DNA from: Ursus arctos
Lineage: Eukaryota; Chordata; Mammalia; Carnivora; Ursidae
Length of the DNA stretch: 64,000 nucleotides
Direction: 5' to 3'
Assembly: GCF_023065955.2 (NCBI RefSeq)
Contig: NW_026623078.1
Coordinates: 8,752,199 to 8,816,198 of the forward strand
The position numbers were made by a program, and so were the translations under genes. Below the pieces are notes generated by a model that saw only the letters and a list, made by a program, of their open reading frames with translations, did not search any database and was not told the DNA's origin. Below are positions 1-10,774 of the stretch, in pieces. Position 1 is the stretch's first letter, and each line of letters begins with the position of its first letter.

Positions 1-564
1 CTTAAATGCAGACACAGCCCTCAGTTCCTGTTACATCGTACTGAGTAACATCTTGGTGCATTCACCGTGGAAGCACGCTTCCCTGTTAAATGTGGCACGT
101 GCAGTTTGTTCGGAGATGGTCTGACTAATATTCTTTGCAACCAACAAAGAGGTTGTAGGTGCTCTCACAGTGCATGAAGATTTTATCTTGGCTGTGGAAA
201 TAGTTCTCAGTGACCAGAGTGCTGACCTTCACGCAGCCTCCTTCGTGTGGGTGCTGGCCCACTCCCAAGGCACAGTCCCACCTATAGGACAGTCTTGCTC
301 AACCCCAGTCCCAGGAGTGGAGCAGAGGGAGGAAAGACGGGCCCACTGGATGAAGGGACTGACAGTGCTAGGCACATAGTTGGTGCTAACGAAACACTAT
401 CTGAACAAAAGCCTCGGGTAAAGCATAGGGAGCTGCACGACCCCTGCTCATCATTCTGAAGCTCCCGTATTATTCAGGTCTCAGCTCAAAGGCTGGAGGC
501 CTCATTGCTGCTGAGCCAAGGACTCTATCATATCTTCCTATGTATGTCCTTCTTAGTTCTTCTC
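1..564. other. single-copy non-coding stretch
   Basis: No gene, RNA or young repeat is visible. A short piece near 350-400 ('gtgctaggcacatag') resembles the end of an old L2 element but is too short to call firmly. The small open frames here are overlapping, short and unlike any family I know. Confidence 0.5.
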
Positions 565-745
565 CTACCCTCATACAATCTGTGATGTGTGTTTACTTGT
601 TTATTGTCTATTTGCCTCTCCTTCTAGAGGGCAAACCCTGTCCCATAATATAAGAGAGATTTTCTAGTCTTCTTCAATGCCTCGAATGCTACCTTGTCCA
701 AAGTAGGCACTCAAAAAATGTTTGCTGAAGTTTTTTAAGTGACCT
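565..745 (+). mobile_element. L2 LINE 3' fragment
   Basis: The order 'tagagggcaaaccctgtcc', then 'aaagtaggcactcaaaaaa', then 'tgtttgctgaag' follows the L2 3' end (gain of function lost long ago; the usual consensus reads ...gggcagggac...gtaggcgctcaataaa...tttgttgaa). It is an ancient, diverged mammalian LINE remnant with no coding capacity. The assignment is by recalled consensus. Confidence 0.65.
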
Positions 746-1197
746 ATGATGATCATTAGATAAACAGATATGGAATGCAGCAATACATCAATTACCTAGA
801 AGTCTAAATTTCAGCAATATGAATCCTCTGAAAAATGTCTTTGAACCCAGAAATGAAAAAGCACTCGTGTCTGAATTATCAAGAAAAAACTCCTTACACA
901 TGAAACTAGTATTCCACTCTTTCAATCTTGATAGCAGGTTATACTGACTTCTAGTAGCATAAAAGTCTCAAAGCAGGTTATCTCATTTTCTAGTCTATAC
1001 CGGATTAGACATAAACATGAACAGTGTTGGAGGTAGACACTGATGTGACAGCTTTCTGCCAGAGCAGGGAGAGAAGTCGGCATAGGAGTTCTCTGTCAGA
1101 GAACTTCTACTTGTGATCCAGGGTCCTCCAAAATCGGTTGGAAATCCTGTAGTAAACAAAAGGGAAAATAGATAGTTCACTGGAACGTACATAGAAG
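746..1197. other. single-copy non-coding stretch
   Basis: AT-rich sequence with no recognisable gene or repeat. Its right edge is the start of the target-site duplication shared by the next two insertions. Confidence 0.45.
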
Positions 1198-1215
1198 GCC
1201 TATAGAAGTACTTTA

Positions 1216-1409
1216 AAAAATTATTTATTTATTTATTTTAGAGAAAGAGAGAGTGAGAGAGAGTGGATGGAGGGTCAGAGAGAGAGAGAGGGAGAATCTC
1301 CAGCAGACTCCCCACTGAGTGCAGAGCCCTACTTCACAACCCTGAGATTATGACCTGAGCTGAAATCAAGAGTCTGATGCTTAACTGACTGAGCCACCCA
1401 GGCACCCCA
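1216..1409 (-). mobile_element. Can-SINE (SINEC), antisense
   Basis: Reads on the + strand as A/T-rich tail (tttaaaaaattatttattt), purine-rich middle, then the complement of the tRNA-like head ending 'gagccacccaggcacccca'. Target duplication gcctatagaagtacttta is perfect (18 nt) at 1198-1215 and 1410-1427. Can-SINEs are tRNA-Lys-derived, carry an internal pol III promoter in the head, and are mobilised by L1. The right-hand duplication is also the left-hand duplication of the L1 that follows. Confidence 0.95.
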
Positions 1410-1427
1410 GCCTATAGAAGTACTTTA

Positions 1428-2074
1428 TTTTTTTTTAATTTTATTATAATAATATTTTTTATTATATTATGTTAGTCACCATACAGTACATCCCTGGTTT
1501 TTTGATGTAAAGTTCCATGATTCATCACTTGCACATAACACCCAGTGCACCATGCAATACGTGCCCTCCTCAATACCCATCACCAGCCTATCCCACTCCT
1601 CCTGCCTCCCGAAGCGCTCAGTTTGTTTCCCAGAGTCCACAGTCTCTCATGGTTTATTCCCCCTTCTGTTTACCCCCCTTCTTCTTCCCTTTCTTCTCCT
1701 ACCGATCTTCCTAGTTCTTATGTTCCATAGATGAGAGAAACCATATAATTGTCTTTCTCTGCTTGACTTATTTCACTTAGCATTATCTCCTCCAGTGCCG
1801 TCTATGTTGCTGCAAATGTTGAGAACTCGTTCCTTCTGATGGCTGAGTAATATTCCATTGTATATATGGACCACATCTTCTTAATCCAGTCATCTGTTGA
1901 AGGGCATCTCGGTTCCTTCCACGATTTAGCTATTGTGGACAATGCTGCTATGAACATTGGGGTGCATATGGCCCTGCTCTTCACTACGTCTGTATCTTTG
2001 GGGTAAATACCCAGTAGTGCAATTGATGGATCGTAGGGTAGCTCAATTTTTAACTTTTTTAAGGGACCTCCACA
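1428..2074 (-). mobile_element. 5'-truncated L1, young carnivore type, antisense
   Basis: The poly-T start is the complement of the A tail, followed by the 3' UTR signature 'gttagtcaccatacagta' and 'cccagtgcaccatgcaat', then the antisense ORF2 C-terminus (the frame at 1802-1984 on the minus strand includes DWIKKMWSIYTMEYYSAI). It is truncated at 2074 after 'taacttttttaagggacc'. Its far-side target duplication is ctatagaagtacttta at 2075-2090, matching the copies at 1200-1215 and 1412-1427. Confidence 0.93.
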
Positions 2075-2090
2075 CTATAGAAGTACTTTA

Positions 2091-2934
2091 ACCACATATT
2101 GTTACTTTATAGCTGGAGGCACTTGAAAAAGTAAGTTTCATTTCTCTGGTGGTCATTTTGCTATTTTTCCATTGCTGTTGATTTTGTTGACAGTGTTCAT
2201 TTTGCCTTAAAGAGAAAGTATAGTGTTGCCTGTTGCCTTTTTAATTCCCACATGAATATATTTCTTTTAATTTTTAAGGTTTTGTAATACTTGGACTTTA
2301 CTAAATTACTTAGATATATCCTAGAGATTAATTCTTGTCTATATAATTACGTCTGGAATATGGCTGAGTTACCAAAAAACACTGACAAATTTTAGTGTTG
2401 TAAACAAGCCTATGTGTGCCTGACACAGCTGCTCTTATTTTTAACTGCTTTTGTGTGAGAAAACAAAGAGAAATATTACATAAAGAACAGGATGTTTTGG
2501 ACGTCCATCTCTACTGCATTACCTAATACTGTAGTTGCAGATTTTGTAAGATTCATCTGCAGGTGTTGAGAGCATTAAAAATGTGTATTATTACACTCTA
2601 GGCATTGGTACCAGAGCAAAGTTGAAAACATAAGTATGTTGGAGGCGATGCCAGGGGTAGGTCATGTATTACCTTGGATTGGAATGATGGTACTGACTTA
2701 GTGTGGGTGATTTAATTCATGGGTTGTCTCCTACTTGTGTCATCAGGGCAGTGTTCTAGCTCTAGGGAGGGGGCTTCATTTCTATATTCCTGAACTGGGG
2801 AACACGATCTGTCTGTGTCTGTTCTGTGAGGGTGACTACACAATCACATGAGATGTTGGGTGGGAGAGAACTTGGAACACTGGGTGTCTCCCATGGGAGT
2901 CATTCATAGTTTGTTCTTTGAATTTTTACTCAAA
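2091..2934. other. single-copy non-coding stretch
   Basis: No gene or confident repeat is visible; only short chance open frames. Confidence 0.45.
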
Positions 2935-2939
2935 TATAC

Positions 2940-3055
2940 TCTTACCTCTGAATCAATTGTCACAACAACCTGTGAGGTGCCCATGTTTTACGGATGAGTA
3001 GTCTCACTTCCAAGGTCAGTTTAGTGGGAGATGAATTTGGATCTTGTATCTTTCA
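2940..3055 (-). mobile_element. MIR SINE fragment, antisense
   Basis: 'cacaacaacctgtgaggtgc', then 'catgttttacggatgag' and 'ggtcagtttagtgggagat' keep the order of an antisense MIR (normally ...acaaccctatgaggta...attttacagatgagg...). Ancient, tRNA-derived and inactive. Confidence 0.6.
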
Positions 3056-3573
3056 GCTCCTATTACTCAAAACAACATAGGTTGTAAGGTATAAACCTAA
3101 ATAAGGGGCAACTCTGTGACTATTGCTTCAGAAGGAAAAGAACATGCCCTGCATCTGAGAACAATAGAATTTAGGTGTCCTCGAACTCATGTCAGAACAA
3201 CGTTGAAGAAGAACTCTTACTTTTCCAGTTAGAATGAGACTGAGCATTTCTCGACAAAATAGACTGAACTTTAAGAGCCTCTCCTTGTCAGGTTCTGGTC
3301 TATCAGAGTTTCATAAACCCGAAGCCAAATGCACAATTTTAAGGAGCACAGCATCCTGATTCAACAGCAAATTTGAGGTGGGGCACTACCATTTTCTCCT
3401 ATGATGTGAGTATAGGCCCCAACTTCCTTCAGCCCACTCAGTGATGTTTATGGAGAGGGGAAACAGAAAGCAAACTCACTGATTTAATTCTAGTATCACT
3501 GCCACTCATTGACAACTACTCTGAGGGATAATGTGAACATCATCTCATTTCTTCCTCTCAGGAACCTACTTAC
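3056..3573. other. single-copy non-coding stretch
   Basis: No recognisable gene or repeat. Confidence 0.4.
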
Positions 3574-3790
3574 TAGTAGCGCATAATGGTTAAAAGACAG
3601 ATGGCCTGGATTGAAATCTTACTTCTCCCATCTCTGTGATCTGAGGCAGTTACTTAATCACTCTGGGCCTCAGTTGCCTTATCTGTAACATGCCTGGTCA
3701 TCATAGGGCTGTAGTAGGATGTAAGTTAGCTCTGGCATAGGAAAGCCACCTAGGCAATGCTTACCACACAGTAAATGCTTGGTCACCGTC
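3574..3790 (+). mobile_element. MIR SINE
   Basis: Nearly full-length order: 'gcataatggttaaaag' (head), 'cctggattgaaatctta', 'tctgtgatctgaggcagtta', 'gggcctcagttgcc', 'catagggctgtagtagga', and tail 'cacagtaaatgctt'. This follows the MIR consensus from tRNA-like head through the core to the L2-like tail. Confidence 0.82.
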
Positions 3791-3804
3791 AACTGTTACA
3801 TTAG

Positions 3805-3895
3805 TAATAAAGCCTATCTTCCAAGTGGGAAAAGTGAGGTTCAAGAAGTGAAGTGATCTACTCAAAGTCACACAATTAGGCAACTAGACTGCCAG
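3805..3895 (-). mobile_element. MIR fragment, antisense
   Basis: 'gtgaggttcaagaagtgaag', followed by 'actcaaagtcacacaatta' matches the antisense MIR core (...gaggctcagagaggttaag...cccaaggtcacacagcta...). It abuts a sense MIR, so two independent old insertions are likely. Confidence 0.6.
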
Positions 3896-4520
3896 TTTCC
3901 CTCTTAAATGCAATACTCGTCCAAAGCTCACAACAAAGCCTGCAACACAGAAGGAAACCGAGGATTGGAATTTTTCCCTCGTTTGAGTAGCACCTCCCCT
4001 GTTGACCCAGGCTTTTGCTAGCTTAAGGCCAGGGAAAGGCTTGGATTCTATGAGCAAAACCCTGACAGTTTCCATTTTCAACAGCTGTCATTTATTCTGA
4101 CATCAATTCTGAAGTCTCTGCATCTTACTCAAAGAAATCAAATACAGACCACAAATGAACAGTGCTGCTGCATAATGGATAAAATGCTTTCCTTTGTTTT
4201 TTCTTTATAAAGCTCACCAAGATAAAATATTTTTCTTGAAATCATATGCCCATAATTCTCACTAACTACTTGGCAGAAGGTGACCGTGGTCTGAGGGTAA
4301 CATTGATTTTTATTTTGGTTTATCTTTGCAAGGGGTTGGGCTATCACTCATGCCTTGTGTAGTGTACACTGACTTCTACTTTTGGTTAGCCGACCTGATT
4401 GCTAAGTTTTTTGGCCAAGCGGTTGTGGATTCCATACTGGCTCTTGCCTTGAAGTCAGAGAACACTATGGGAGAGTTTTGTGGAGATACTTTCTCGGGAG
4501 GGGAAAGAGGTAGGCTTATG
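3896..4520. other. single-copy non-coding stretch
   Basis: No recognisable gene or repeat; short open frames on both strands overlap one another and show no family features. Confidence 0.4.
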
Positions 4521-4528
4521 TGTTAAAT

Positions 4529-4734
4529 CAGGGTTTCTCACTGTGGCACTATTGACATTTTGGAAAAGGGCATTCTGTAATGAAGTACGGGGCTGTCCTG
4601 TGCACTGTAGGAAATTTAGCACATCTTTGGTCTCCACCCACTAGATACCGGTAGGACCCCAGTCATGACAACTAAAGTGTTTCTAGACATTGCTAAGTAT
4701 CCCTTGGGGGATAAATTACAATTAAGAATCATTG
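4529..4734 (-). mobile_element. MER5A-type DNA transposon (hAT-Charlie, non-autonomous)
   Basis: Starts 'cagggtttctcactgtgg' and ends 'attaagaatcattg', the terminal inverted repeats of MER5A. Internal landmarks are 'actattgacattttgg', 'gggctgtcctgtgcactgta', 'ccacccactagata' and 'agacattgctaagtatccc'. Flanks give an 8-bp duplication typical of hAT elements: TGTTAAAT (4521-4528) and TGTTAATG (4735-4742), identical in the first six bases. It encodes nothing; transposase was supplied in trans by an autonomous Charlie element. Confidence 0.85.
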
Positions 4735-4742
4735 TGTTAATG

Positions 4743-5371
4743 GTTTGGAGTTCTTGGATTTTCCAGGGTGATCAGCAACAGAGGGGATTTTAGCATGCCA
4801 GTCAGGGTGTGCATGGGATAGGGAGGGACAAAGGATTATATGCATATTAAAATGCATAGTAAATAAATATGATGGCTATTTTGGCTACATAGGTATTTCC
4901 ATTGCGGCACATCTGGCTTTTTTTTTTTTTTTTTTTTTTTTTACTGGTTAACTAAATTATTTTGCAATGTTCTTGTACATCCGTAGGCATATTGGGCATT
5001 GATTTTCACTGCTTAAAAAAAATCTTATAATGTATAAATATGTCTGATCCTTACACATATCACCCTTATCTCTTCAGAAAATAAATTCCACAAAAGAAGA
5101 AGAAATGTTTGGAATACATATAATACATTAACTGTCATATTAGGACTACTGCATGGTTTTCATTTCTTCTGTCCTGGTTTCTCAGAAGCCCAAAGCATGT
5201 TTGCATGGCTGGACTAAGTCTTCCTCCTTACCCCTACTGGGGAGAATTAAGACAACCGGAATAAGAAGAAAGAAAAAGAAAAAAAAAAGGAGCAGATTTC
5301 TCCGTGGCAGAATTACAAGTGCCACCTAGAGTCCCTGGGACTGTTCCAGTCACACCCACTGTGTCTAGGGG
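4743..5371. repeat. single-copy stretch with poly-T and purine tract
   Basis: Contains a pure T run at 4918-4942 with no clear retroelement attached, and an A/G-rich tract at about 5262-5290. Nothing gene-like. Confidence 0.5.
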
Positions 5372-5410
5372 GTATGTGTGTGTGTGTGTGTGTGTATGTG
5401 CATGTGTATG

Positions 5411-5462
<52 letters not shown>
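5372..5462. repeat. (TG)n microsatellite
   Basis: About 90 nt of TG repeats with ATG/CATG interruptions in the first half and an uninterrupted block of about 45 nt in the second. The cysteine/valine-rich open frame across it is a repeat artefact. Confidence 0.97.
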
Positions 5463-5464
<2 letters not shown>

Positions 5465-6729
5465 ATATGGACTTGGTTGTGTTTGTCCCAGGTGGGCTTT
5501 TCAGTCTCCTTTACAACCCAGAACAGAAAAGGGCAGTGAGGAAATGTACTGAACTCCTGCTGGGAAGATAGAGCTGCTTTGTGGAGCTTGTTTCAAGTAG
5601 GTTTTGTTTTGAATCTACAAGTTCATTCAAATCCAATCACAGCAAAATTCAGAGATTGTGATGTCATGTGGATGGAAACCAAAAAAGGGCTGTATAGGAT
5701 GCTTTCTGCCAGATGTTACTCATGGCTTCAGGAAACTCCCCCACCCGCCAGTCTTTTTCTTTCTTGATTTCTTTTTTTCCCCCCTTTGCTTTCTGAGCCA
5801 AGACTTCAGGGCTGTGCTTTACTAAGCCTCACTTTCATTTACAGGTTTTTCTTTTTTTAACAGCCCGTGTGTCTAAGGCATGCCATTGTGCTACTATTTC
5901 TCTACACTTATATCATTCATTTATTTTCACATTAAAAAGGGAATATATCCTTCTAATTGTATAGACAGCAATGTTGTCTAAGGCAGGGGACGAGGGGTAG
6001 GGCAGAAATTAATCAGTAACCAGGTTCACCTGTTTATTGTTTTAAAGCTAATCGGATTGAAAACGTCCCTTTGAGATGGCCCTTGTGCAGTCCCATGATG
6101 CAACACTAATTTCCCCTGGCCTCTGGGCAGACTGGAGAGTTCACTCTTTTTCATCCCTGTGTGGTGGAGCTGCAGTTTAGTAAACCAGGGTTGTCACTGG
6201 GGATGACTTAAGGAAGGGATATACTCTAAGTCTGTTAAAGGGAAGGAGCGAGCCTCAGGCAACAGAAGGTTAAAGGAAGGTTAAAAGAAGAGGATGGTTG
6301 AAGCTTGACAATACGGAAGAACAGGGACCCAGGGCATGTGCCTCTGCCCCTGTGTCTGTCACACTAGGGATGTTGTGCTGGCCCAGCTTCTGTATTGCTC
6401 CTTCTGGATAGGAACTGTACCCACTCCCTCGGGATTGCTTTAGAACTAGGATCACAATTGCTTGCCTGTGCTGAGTATTTTATAGTTACAGAAAATCAAA
6501 TCCCACTGCCTCCTGATATAATTCCTGAATGATACAAAAGTGTAAGTGTGTGTTAGCTCCAACTATCAACATAGGCAGTGGAATCTTAGTAATCCAATTA
6601 ACAAATAAACAGAGAAGTGGCTTAGAAGTCAGACCTACTTAATGATCTTTGTCTCAGTCTAGAGATCTGAATGAGGTGAATTGCCACCAAAAGATTTATT
6701 CACTCTCCCTGAATTGCCAAGGATGCTCA
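5463..6729. other. single-copy non-coding stretch
   Basis: No gene or confident repeat. It has a pyrimidine-rich patch at 5752-5790 and otherwise ordinary composition. Confidence 0.4.
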
Positions 6730-6970
6730 CATATCACCTGCTGTATGAGGTCCTCCTTGGTTTTAAGAGAACTACATACACCTTTTTCTGGGCTGTGGTG
6801 CTCCTGTGCTAACTGTTATTACAATGCTTACCACGTTGTGTTACATTGTGTATATCTGTGTTCTCTTCCTCATGTCACATTTCAAAGTTTCTTTAGAGAA
6901 GATATGACTTCTCCGGAATCGCCTTTACACTGCACATACTGATTGATGATTGACTCAATAAACATGTCTG
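6730..6970 (+). mobile_element. probable L2 LINE 3' fragment
   Basis: 'tattacaatgcttaccacg', then 'tgtatatctgtg' and the ending 'gattgactcaataaacatg' resemble the diverged L2 3' region. The 97-residue open frame at 6649-6942 lies across it and is not a gene. Confidence 0.45.
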
Positions 6971-9671
6971 GGAAGTTCTGTTGAGAAAAGAAGTAACAAT
7001 TAAATGAGCATAAGTCCTCTAGTACAAGAGGCCTCCTGGTGGCTCTGTTATTCTCAGTTTGAAAATGCTGTGATGTGGGAAGCTAGAGATAGATCAGAAA
7101 TACCCACACAGAAGAGATGGAGGAGTGCTCACAGTGCAGAAGTAATTCCATGGAAGGTTGAGATTGTTTAATGGCAACTAGTTCTTCATCTCCTCCCTCT
7201 CCCTCCCTCTCCTGCATTCCTCCTGCCTCTTCTACTCTGTTGCTGTTTTCCAGCTTCTTCCTAGGAAAGAGAATATACTCAGTCTTTCAAGAGCTCAGCT
7301 TTATTTACTAACCAGTTATTGGGCTCTTACTATGTGTAAGGCACATGTTAGATGCACTGTGAGATGCCTCCAAACACCTCACCATCTAATGTTCCTTAAG
7401 TCACACTGAAAACTTACGTATCAGTGTGTACCTGCTGGTCTTTTGCACATGGGCTCAGTCACCTGGTACTTGTCAATAGTTGTGCTGGGGATTGAGGACA
7501 TAGAGTGATACAATACACAGAGTTCTTTTATTTCAGTCACATTGTCAGTTTTCCTGGCAGAAAACACTCTCAAATTGAGTAGTTGGAGGGCAGCATAAGA
7601 CCAGAGGAGGCAGTCAACAGAAGCTGGAAACAGGGCTGGCACCTGGGGAATAAAGAGGTCACAGGGAGACAAGCAGAGCAACAACAAAGTGGGCTGTTAA
7701 TGAGGTCTCGCAGTGATGCGTGTGTGCGGGTGGAGTCCTTAATTTTGATTTTAAGGTTTTGGTAGAATTTATCCTACTAGAGAGGAGGGAGGCATTTAAT
7801 CCTCCTTCTAGAAGTTGATGTGTAGAAGGACCAGCTCTCCAAGACAAGGTCTCCAGCAGGCTGGCATACGGCTGCCCCAGCCGGCAGGCAATAGAAGGAC
7901 AAAAGACTCCACCCAGCGGCATCTCCTAAAGGAACTGAAGGGCACAGTGGAAGAGCAGGCTGGCTCTGGCCATGCAGATTTTCAAGATTAATAAACACAA
8001 TCTTTTTCATATTAAAGCAAAGGTGAAGGACTGCAAGGCTTTGAACAGGGAATTTGGCTATAGTGTAATGTGGTGTGATTGGCCTGGCAGTCCTGTGCTG
8101 AGTGGGCCATGAGTGGAGAGCTGCTGGCTGCCTTATTCACCCTCACATCTCCAAGCATGGGGCAGGGCCTGACACTCAGAGGGCTGCTACAGGAATTAGA
8201 ATAGGAATAAGGGCCTGTGTTACTGAGAGTGTGATGTTATCTTTGGGAGAAGTTAGAGTCAGGAAGGCTGAGTTAGTTGAGTTTGGGAAGGAAGATGCTG
8301 CATTTTTTGCTTGTTGAGGTACTGAATTTCAAATGATGGTGTGAAATTCAAATGAAATGAAATGTCTCATTGCAGCTGAAAGAATAAACCTGAGGAAGAT
8401 GTCAAGATTTGAATTTCAAAGTCATTAGTACAAACTGTGAGTAAGACAATTGTTGAGGAATGCAATATGTAGAGACAAGAGTAGAAGGCCCAGATCTCAG
8501 TCATGATGTCAACCAACCATCACGCAGGAGGTGAGGGAAGGAAACTTTACAGAGGTGAGATGTCTGTTAGGAGGGGGTGTCCAGCAGAGACAGGGATGCT
8601 AGAGGGAGCTTCATACAGAGAGAAGCGACAGAGAAATAGCGGTAGCTGGAACAGGCTTGCCAGAAGAAACACGATATTATGTTTGAGTCCTCAGTTCAGA
8701 GAGACACGATCGCTCTGTGGTGGATCCTGCCATTAGATCAGTGAGCCCAGGCACTGCGGCCCATGTGAGTGGTAGACCTGGGACCCAGCTCACAAGGATT
8801 TTCCAGTTAGTTTCTGATTATAACCTTTCCACTGACAGATTTCAAGTCATGTGTTATGAAGGTAAAAGTCCTTCTAGGTAAATAATTTTTACTATTTCAG
8901 TTTTTACCTCTGAAGAAGGCCCAACTATAATTAAATCACACATGTGAAGACGTTTTGAGTTCAGGGAGTAGCACATGTTCTCATGTTCTTGATGTTTCTA
9001 TAAGAATTCTTCATCTCTTATCCGGCTTAATGTTATTTTAAAATAGTGATTGTGGTTTAATCATTTTTTGAGATCTTGCTACTAGATTTAAAAAATCTGT
9101 AGCTAGACGCCAAGATAATTTGCTCATATAATTGTTTTTGAAGCAGATCTTATGCAAGACATTTTGTACTGGTAAAGCTGCACAGTGCATCTGCTGACCT
9201 GTGGCCAGATACCAAGAAGGACCCCAGCTGATTAGCCAGTTGTACCCTTGCCAGGGAGTGGATGTAAGGCACATGTGGCCTCCTCATGACTCAGAGGGGG
9301 CGGGGACTGAAATCCTGTGGGATGAAGAAGCCTGGCTGGATGCCGGGCTCCTCATGCTGCTGAGATAAGCAGTTCTTCTCTGGCCCACAACATTTGCCCC
9401 CAGTCCCTGAGGACTGGGCCCCAGCTTCCTGTCCCTTTCCCCAGCCTCCCCCTTGCCCAACTTCCTGGGGGTTCCTGAGCCATCAGGGCACATCCCTGGA
9501 AGAAGCATTGCCCATCCTGGGCTTTTGCCTGCAATCTTAACTTTGGGGTGCACTCTATCTCTTTGTTTATGTTAAGTCCTCAACAGGGTCAATAAAGTCG
9601 CAGCAGAAGGACTGGGAGGCTCACCCAGATCCATTTGAGCTTGTTACTGTTACTGGATCCTTAAGTCTGGC
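6971..9671. other. single-copy non-coding stretch
   Basis: Nothing I can name with confidence. A short piece near 7305-7350 ('gggctcttactatgtgtaag') looks like an old L2/L3-class or MIR remnant. Open frames are at most 90 residues, overlap on both strands and lack motifs. Confidence 0.4.
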
Positions 9672-9677
9672 AAAAAG

Positions 9678-9710
9678 CAGAGACAAAAACAAAACAAAAC
9701 AAAACAAAAA
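9678..9710. repeat. (AAAAC)n microsatellite
   Basis: Four to five units of AAAAC in an A-rich run. Possibly the tail of an eroded retroelement, but no body is recognisable upstream. Confidence 0.85.
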
Positions 9711-10394
9711 ATTCAATCAGAATCACCATAAAATTAAAAACAGTTTTCAGAAAGCATGGCCACAGTCTGATTGAAGCTGGTGGCTGCTAGGGACTTGTGA
9801 CTGTTTAAAAAAATGGTTCCTGTCTTCTTTTTATTATAACTTGCTAGCAACTACCACGTAGGCGGCAGGCGATCAGAAATAAATGTCTAACTTGGATTTT
9901 TCACGGTTGGGTCCTGCTGCAAAGCACACTGCCTGTCCACTGACCCAGCTTGAGTTTTACAGGGATAGCAAAGAGGGATAGTTTCGGGACTCGCAGGGTC
10001 CTTCCGGGGGTGCACTGGGGATTCGCTGGTTTGCAGGTCGCTTCTGATTAGAAGGCTGCCAGCTGTCCTGCTTTCCCGTTCTATTCCGGGAACACCACAA
10101 AAACAAATCTAGTTTCTTTAATTTTTTTTTTCCTGGGGCATTTTATTCTTCTTTTATTCCTCCGTTCCCTCCTCTTTCTCTTTCTCTTGTTTTTACAATC
10201 TCCCCGTAATGACTAATTGGCAGCGTTTCCCAGCTTTTTTATGTTTCTCTTGCTCTGGTTACAAGTCGTACTAACCCAGGAATATCCACAGGGACCTATA
10301 GACAGCCAACATTTCCAAATGATATACAGCATTCCCCTTTCTTTTAAAGTGTAAAACATTTACAAGGAAATGTACAAATGTATCAGGAACATTT
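9711..10394. other. single-copy flank of the CpG island
   Basis: No young repeat. It has a pyrimidine-rich patch at about 10138-10195 and AT-rich sequence immediately before the CpG island. I could not identify a TATA box or a start site with confidence. Confidence 0.4.
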
Positions 10395-10710
10395 CCCGGG
10401 TCGGTCATTAGCGCGGGCCCTCCCCGCGCCCAGGGAGCGCCCCCCGCACGGTCCCCTCCCGGGCGCACGTTTCCGAGTGCCAGTGGGGCGGCCCGCGAGA
10501 CCGCAATTGCTCTGGCCCAGATTGACGAGCCTCCGATGCCCATTTACTGCGCGCGGCAGCCACTCTGGAGCCGCGGCACATCTGGATGGAGTCAGCTGCC
10601 GAGCGCCAGGGGCCAGCGCGGCCGAGCCAGCCGAGCGCGGCGGCGAGCGCGAGGGAGGCCGGCGCCCCGGCCGCCTCCGCCGGCCCACCCCCCAGTCCCC
10701 ACCCGGCTGG
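10395..10710. promoter_or_regulatory. CpG island, candidate promoter
   Basis: A roughly 300-bp block with very high G+C and dense CpG (many GCGC, CCGCG and GGCG runs), the only such block in the window. CpG density like this normally survives only where germline DNA stays unmethylated, as at promoters. Flanks are free of young SINE/L1 copies. Open frames exist on both strands, as expected of stop-poor GC-rich DNA. One of 62 codons on the + strand (10586-10774) starts at the ATG inside the island but shows no recognised domain and reaches a stop with no good splice donor beforehand. Direction and gene identity are unknown. Confidence 0.7.
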
Positions 10711-10719
10711 GTTTCCTGA

Positions 10720-10727
10720 TGTAAACA
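10720..10727 (+). promoter_or_regulatory. forkhead-type binding site TGTAAACA
   Basis: TGTAAACA is an exact match to the core recognised by forkhead (FOX) transcription factors. It sits just at the 3' edge of the CpG island, a sensible position for a promoter-proximal site. Eight-base matches also occur by chance, so the location is the main support. Confidence 0.35.
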
Positions 10728-10774
10728 GAGCGGCGCTGCAAGAGCACAGCAACTCTGCTGAATGTGTCATTTAG

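Noticed and set aside
5304..5552. Cysteine/valine-rich open frame
   Set aside because: It is a translation of the (TG)n microsatellite.
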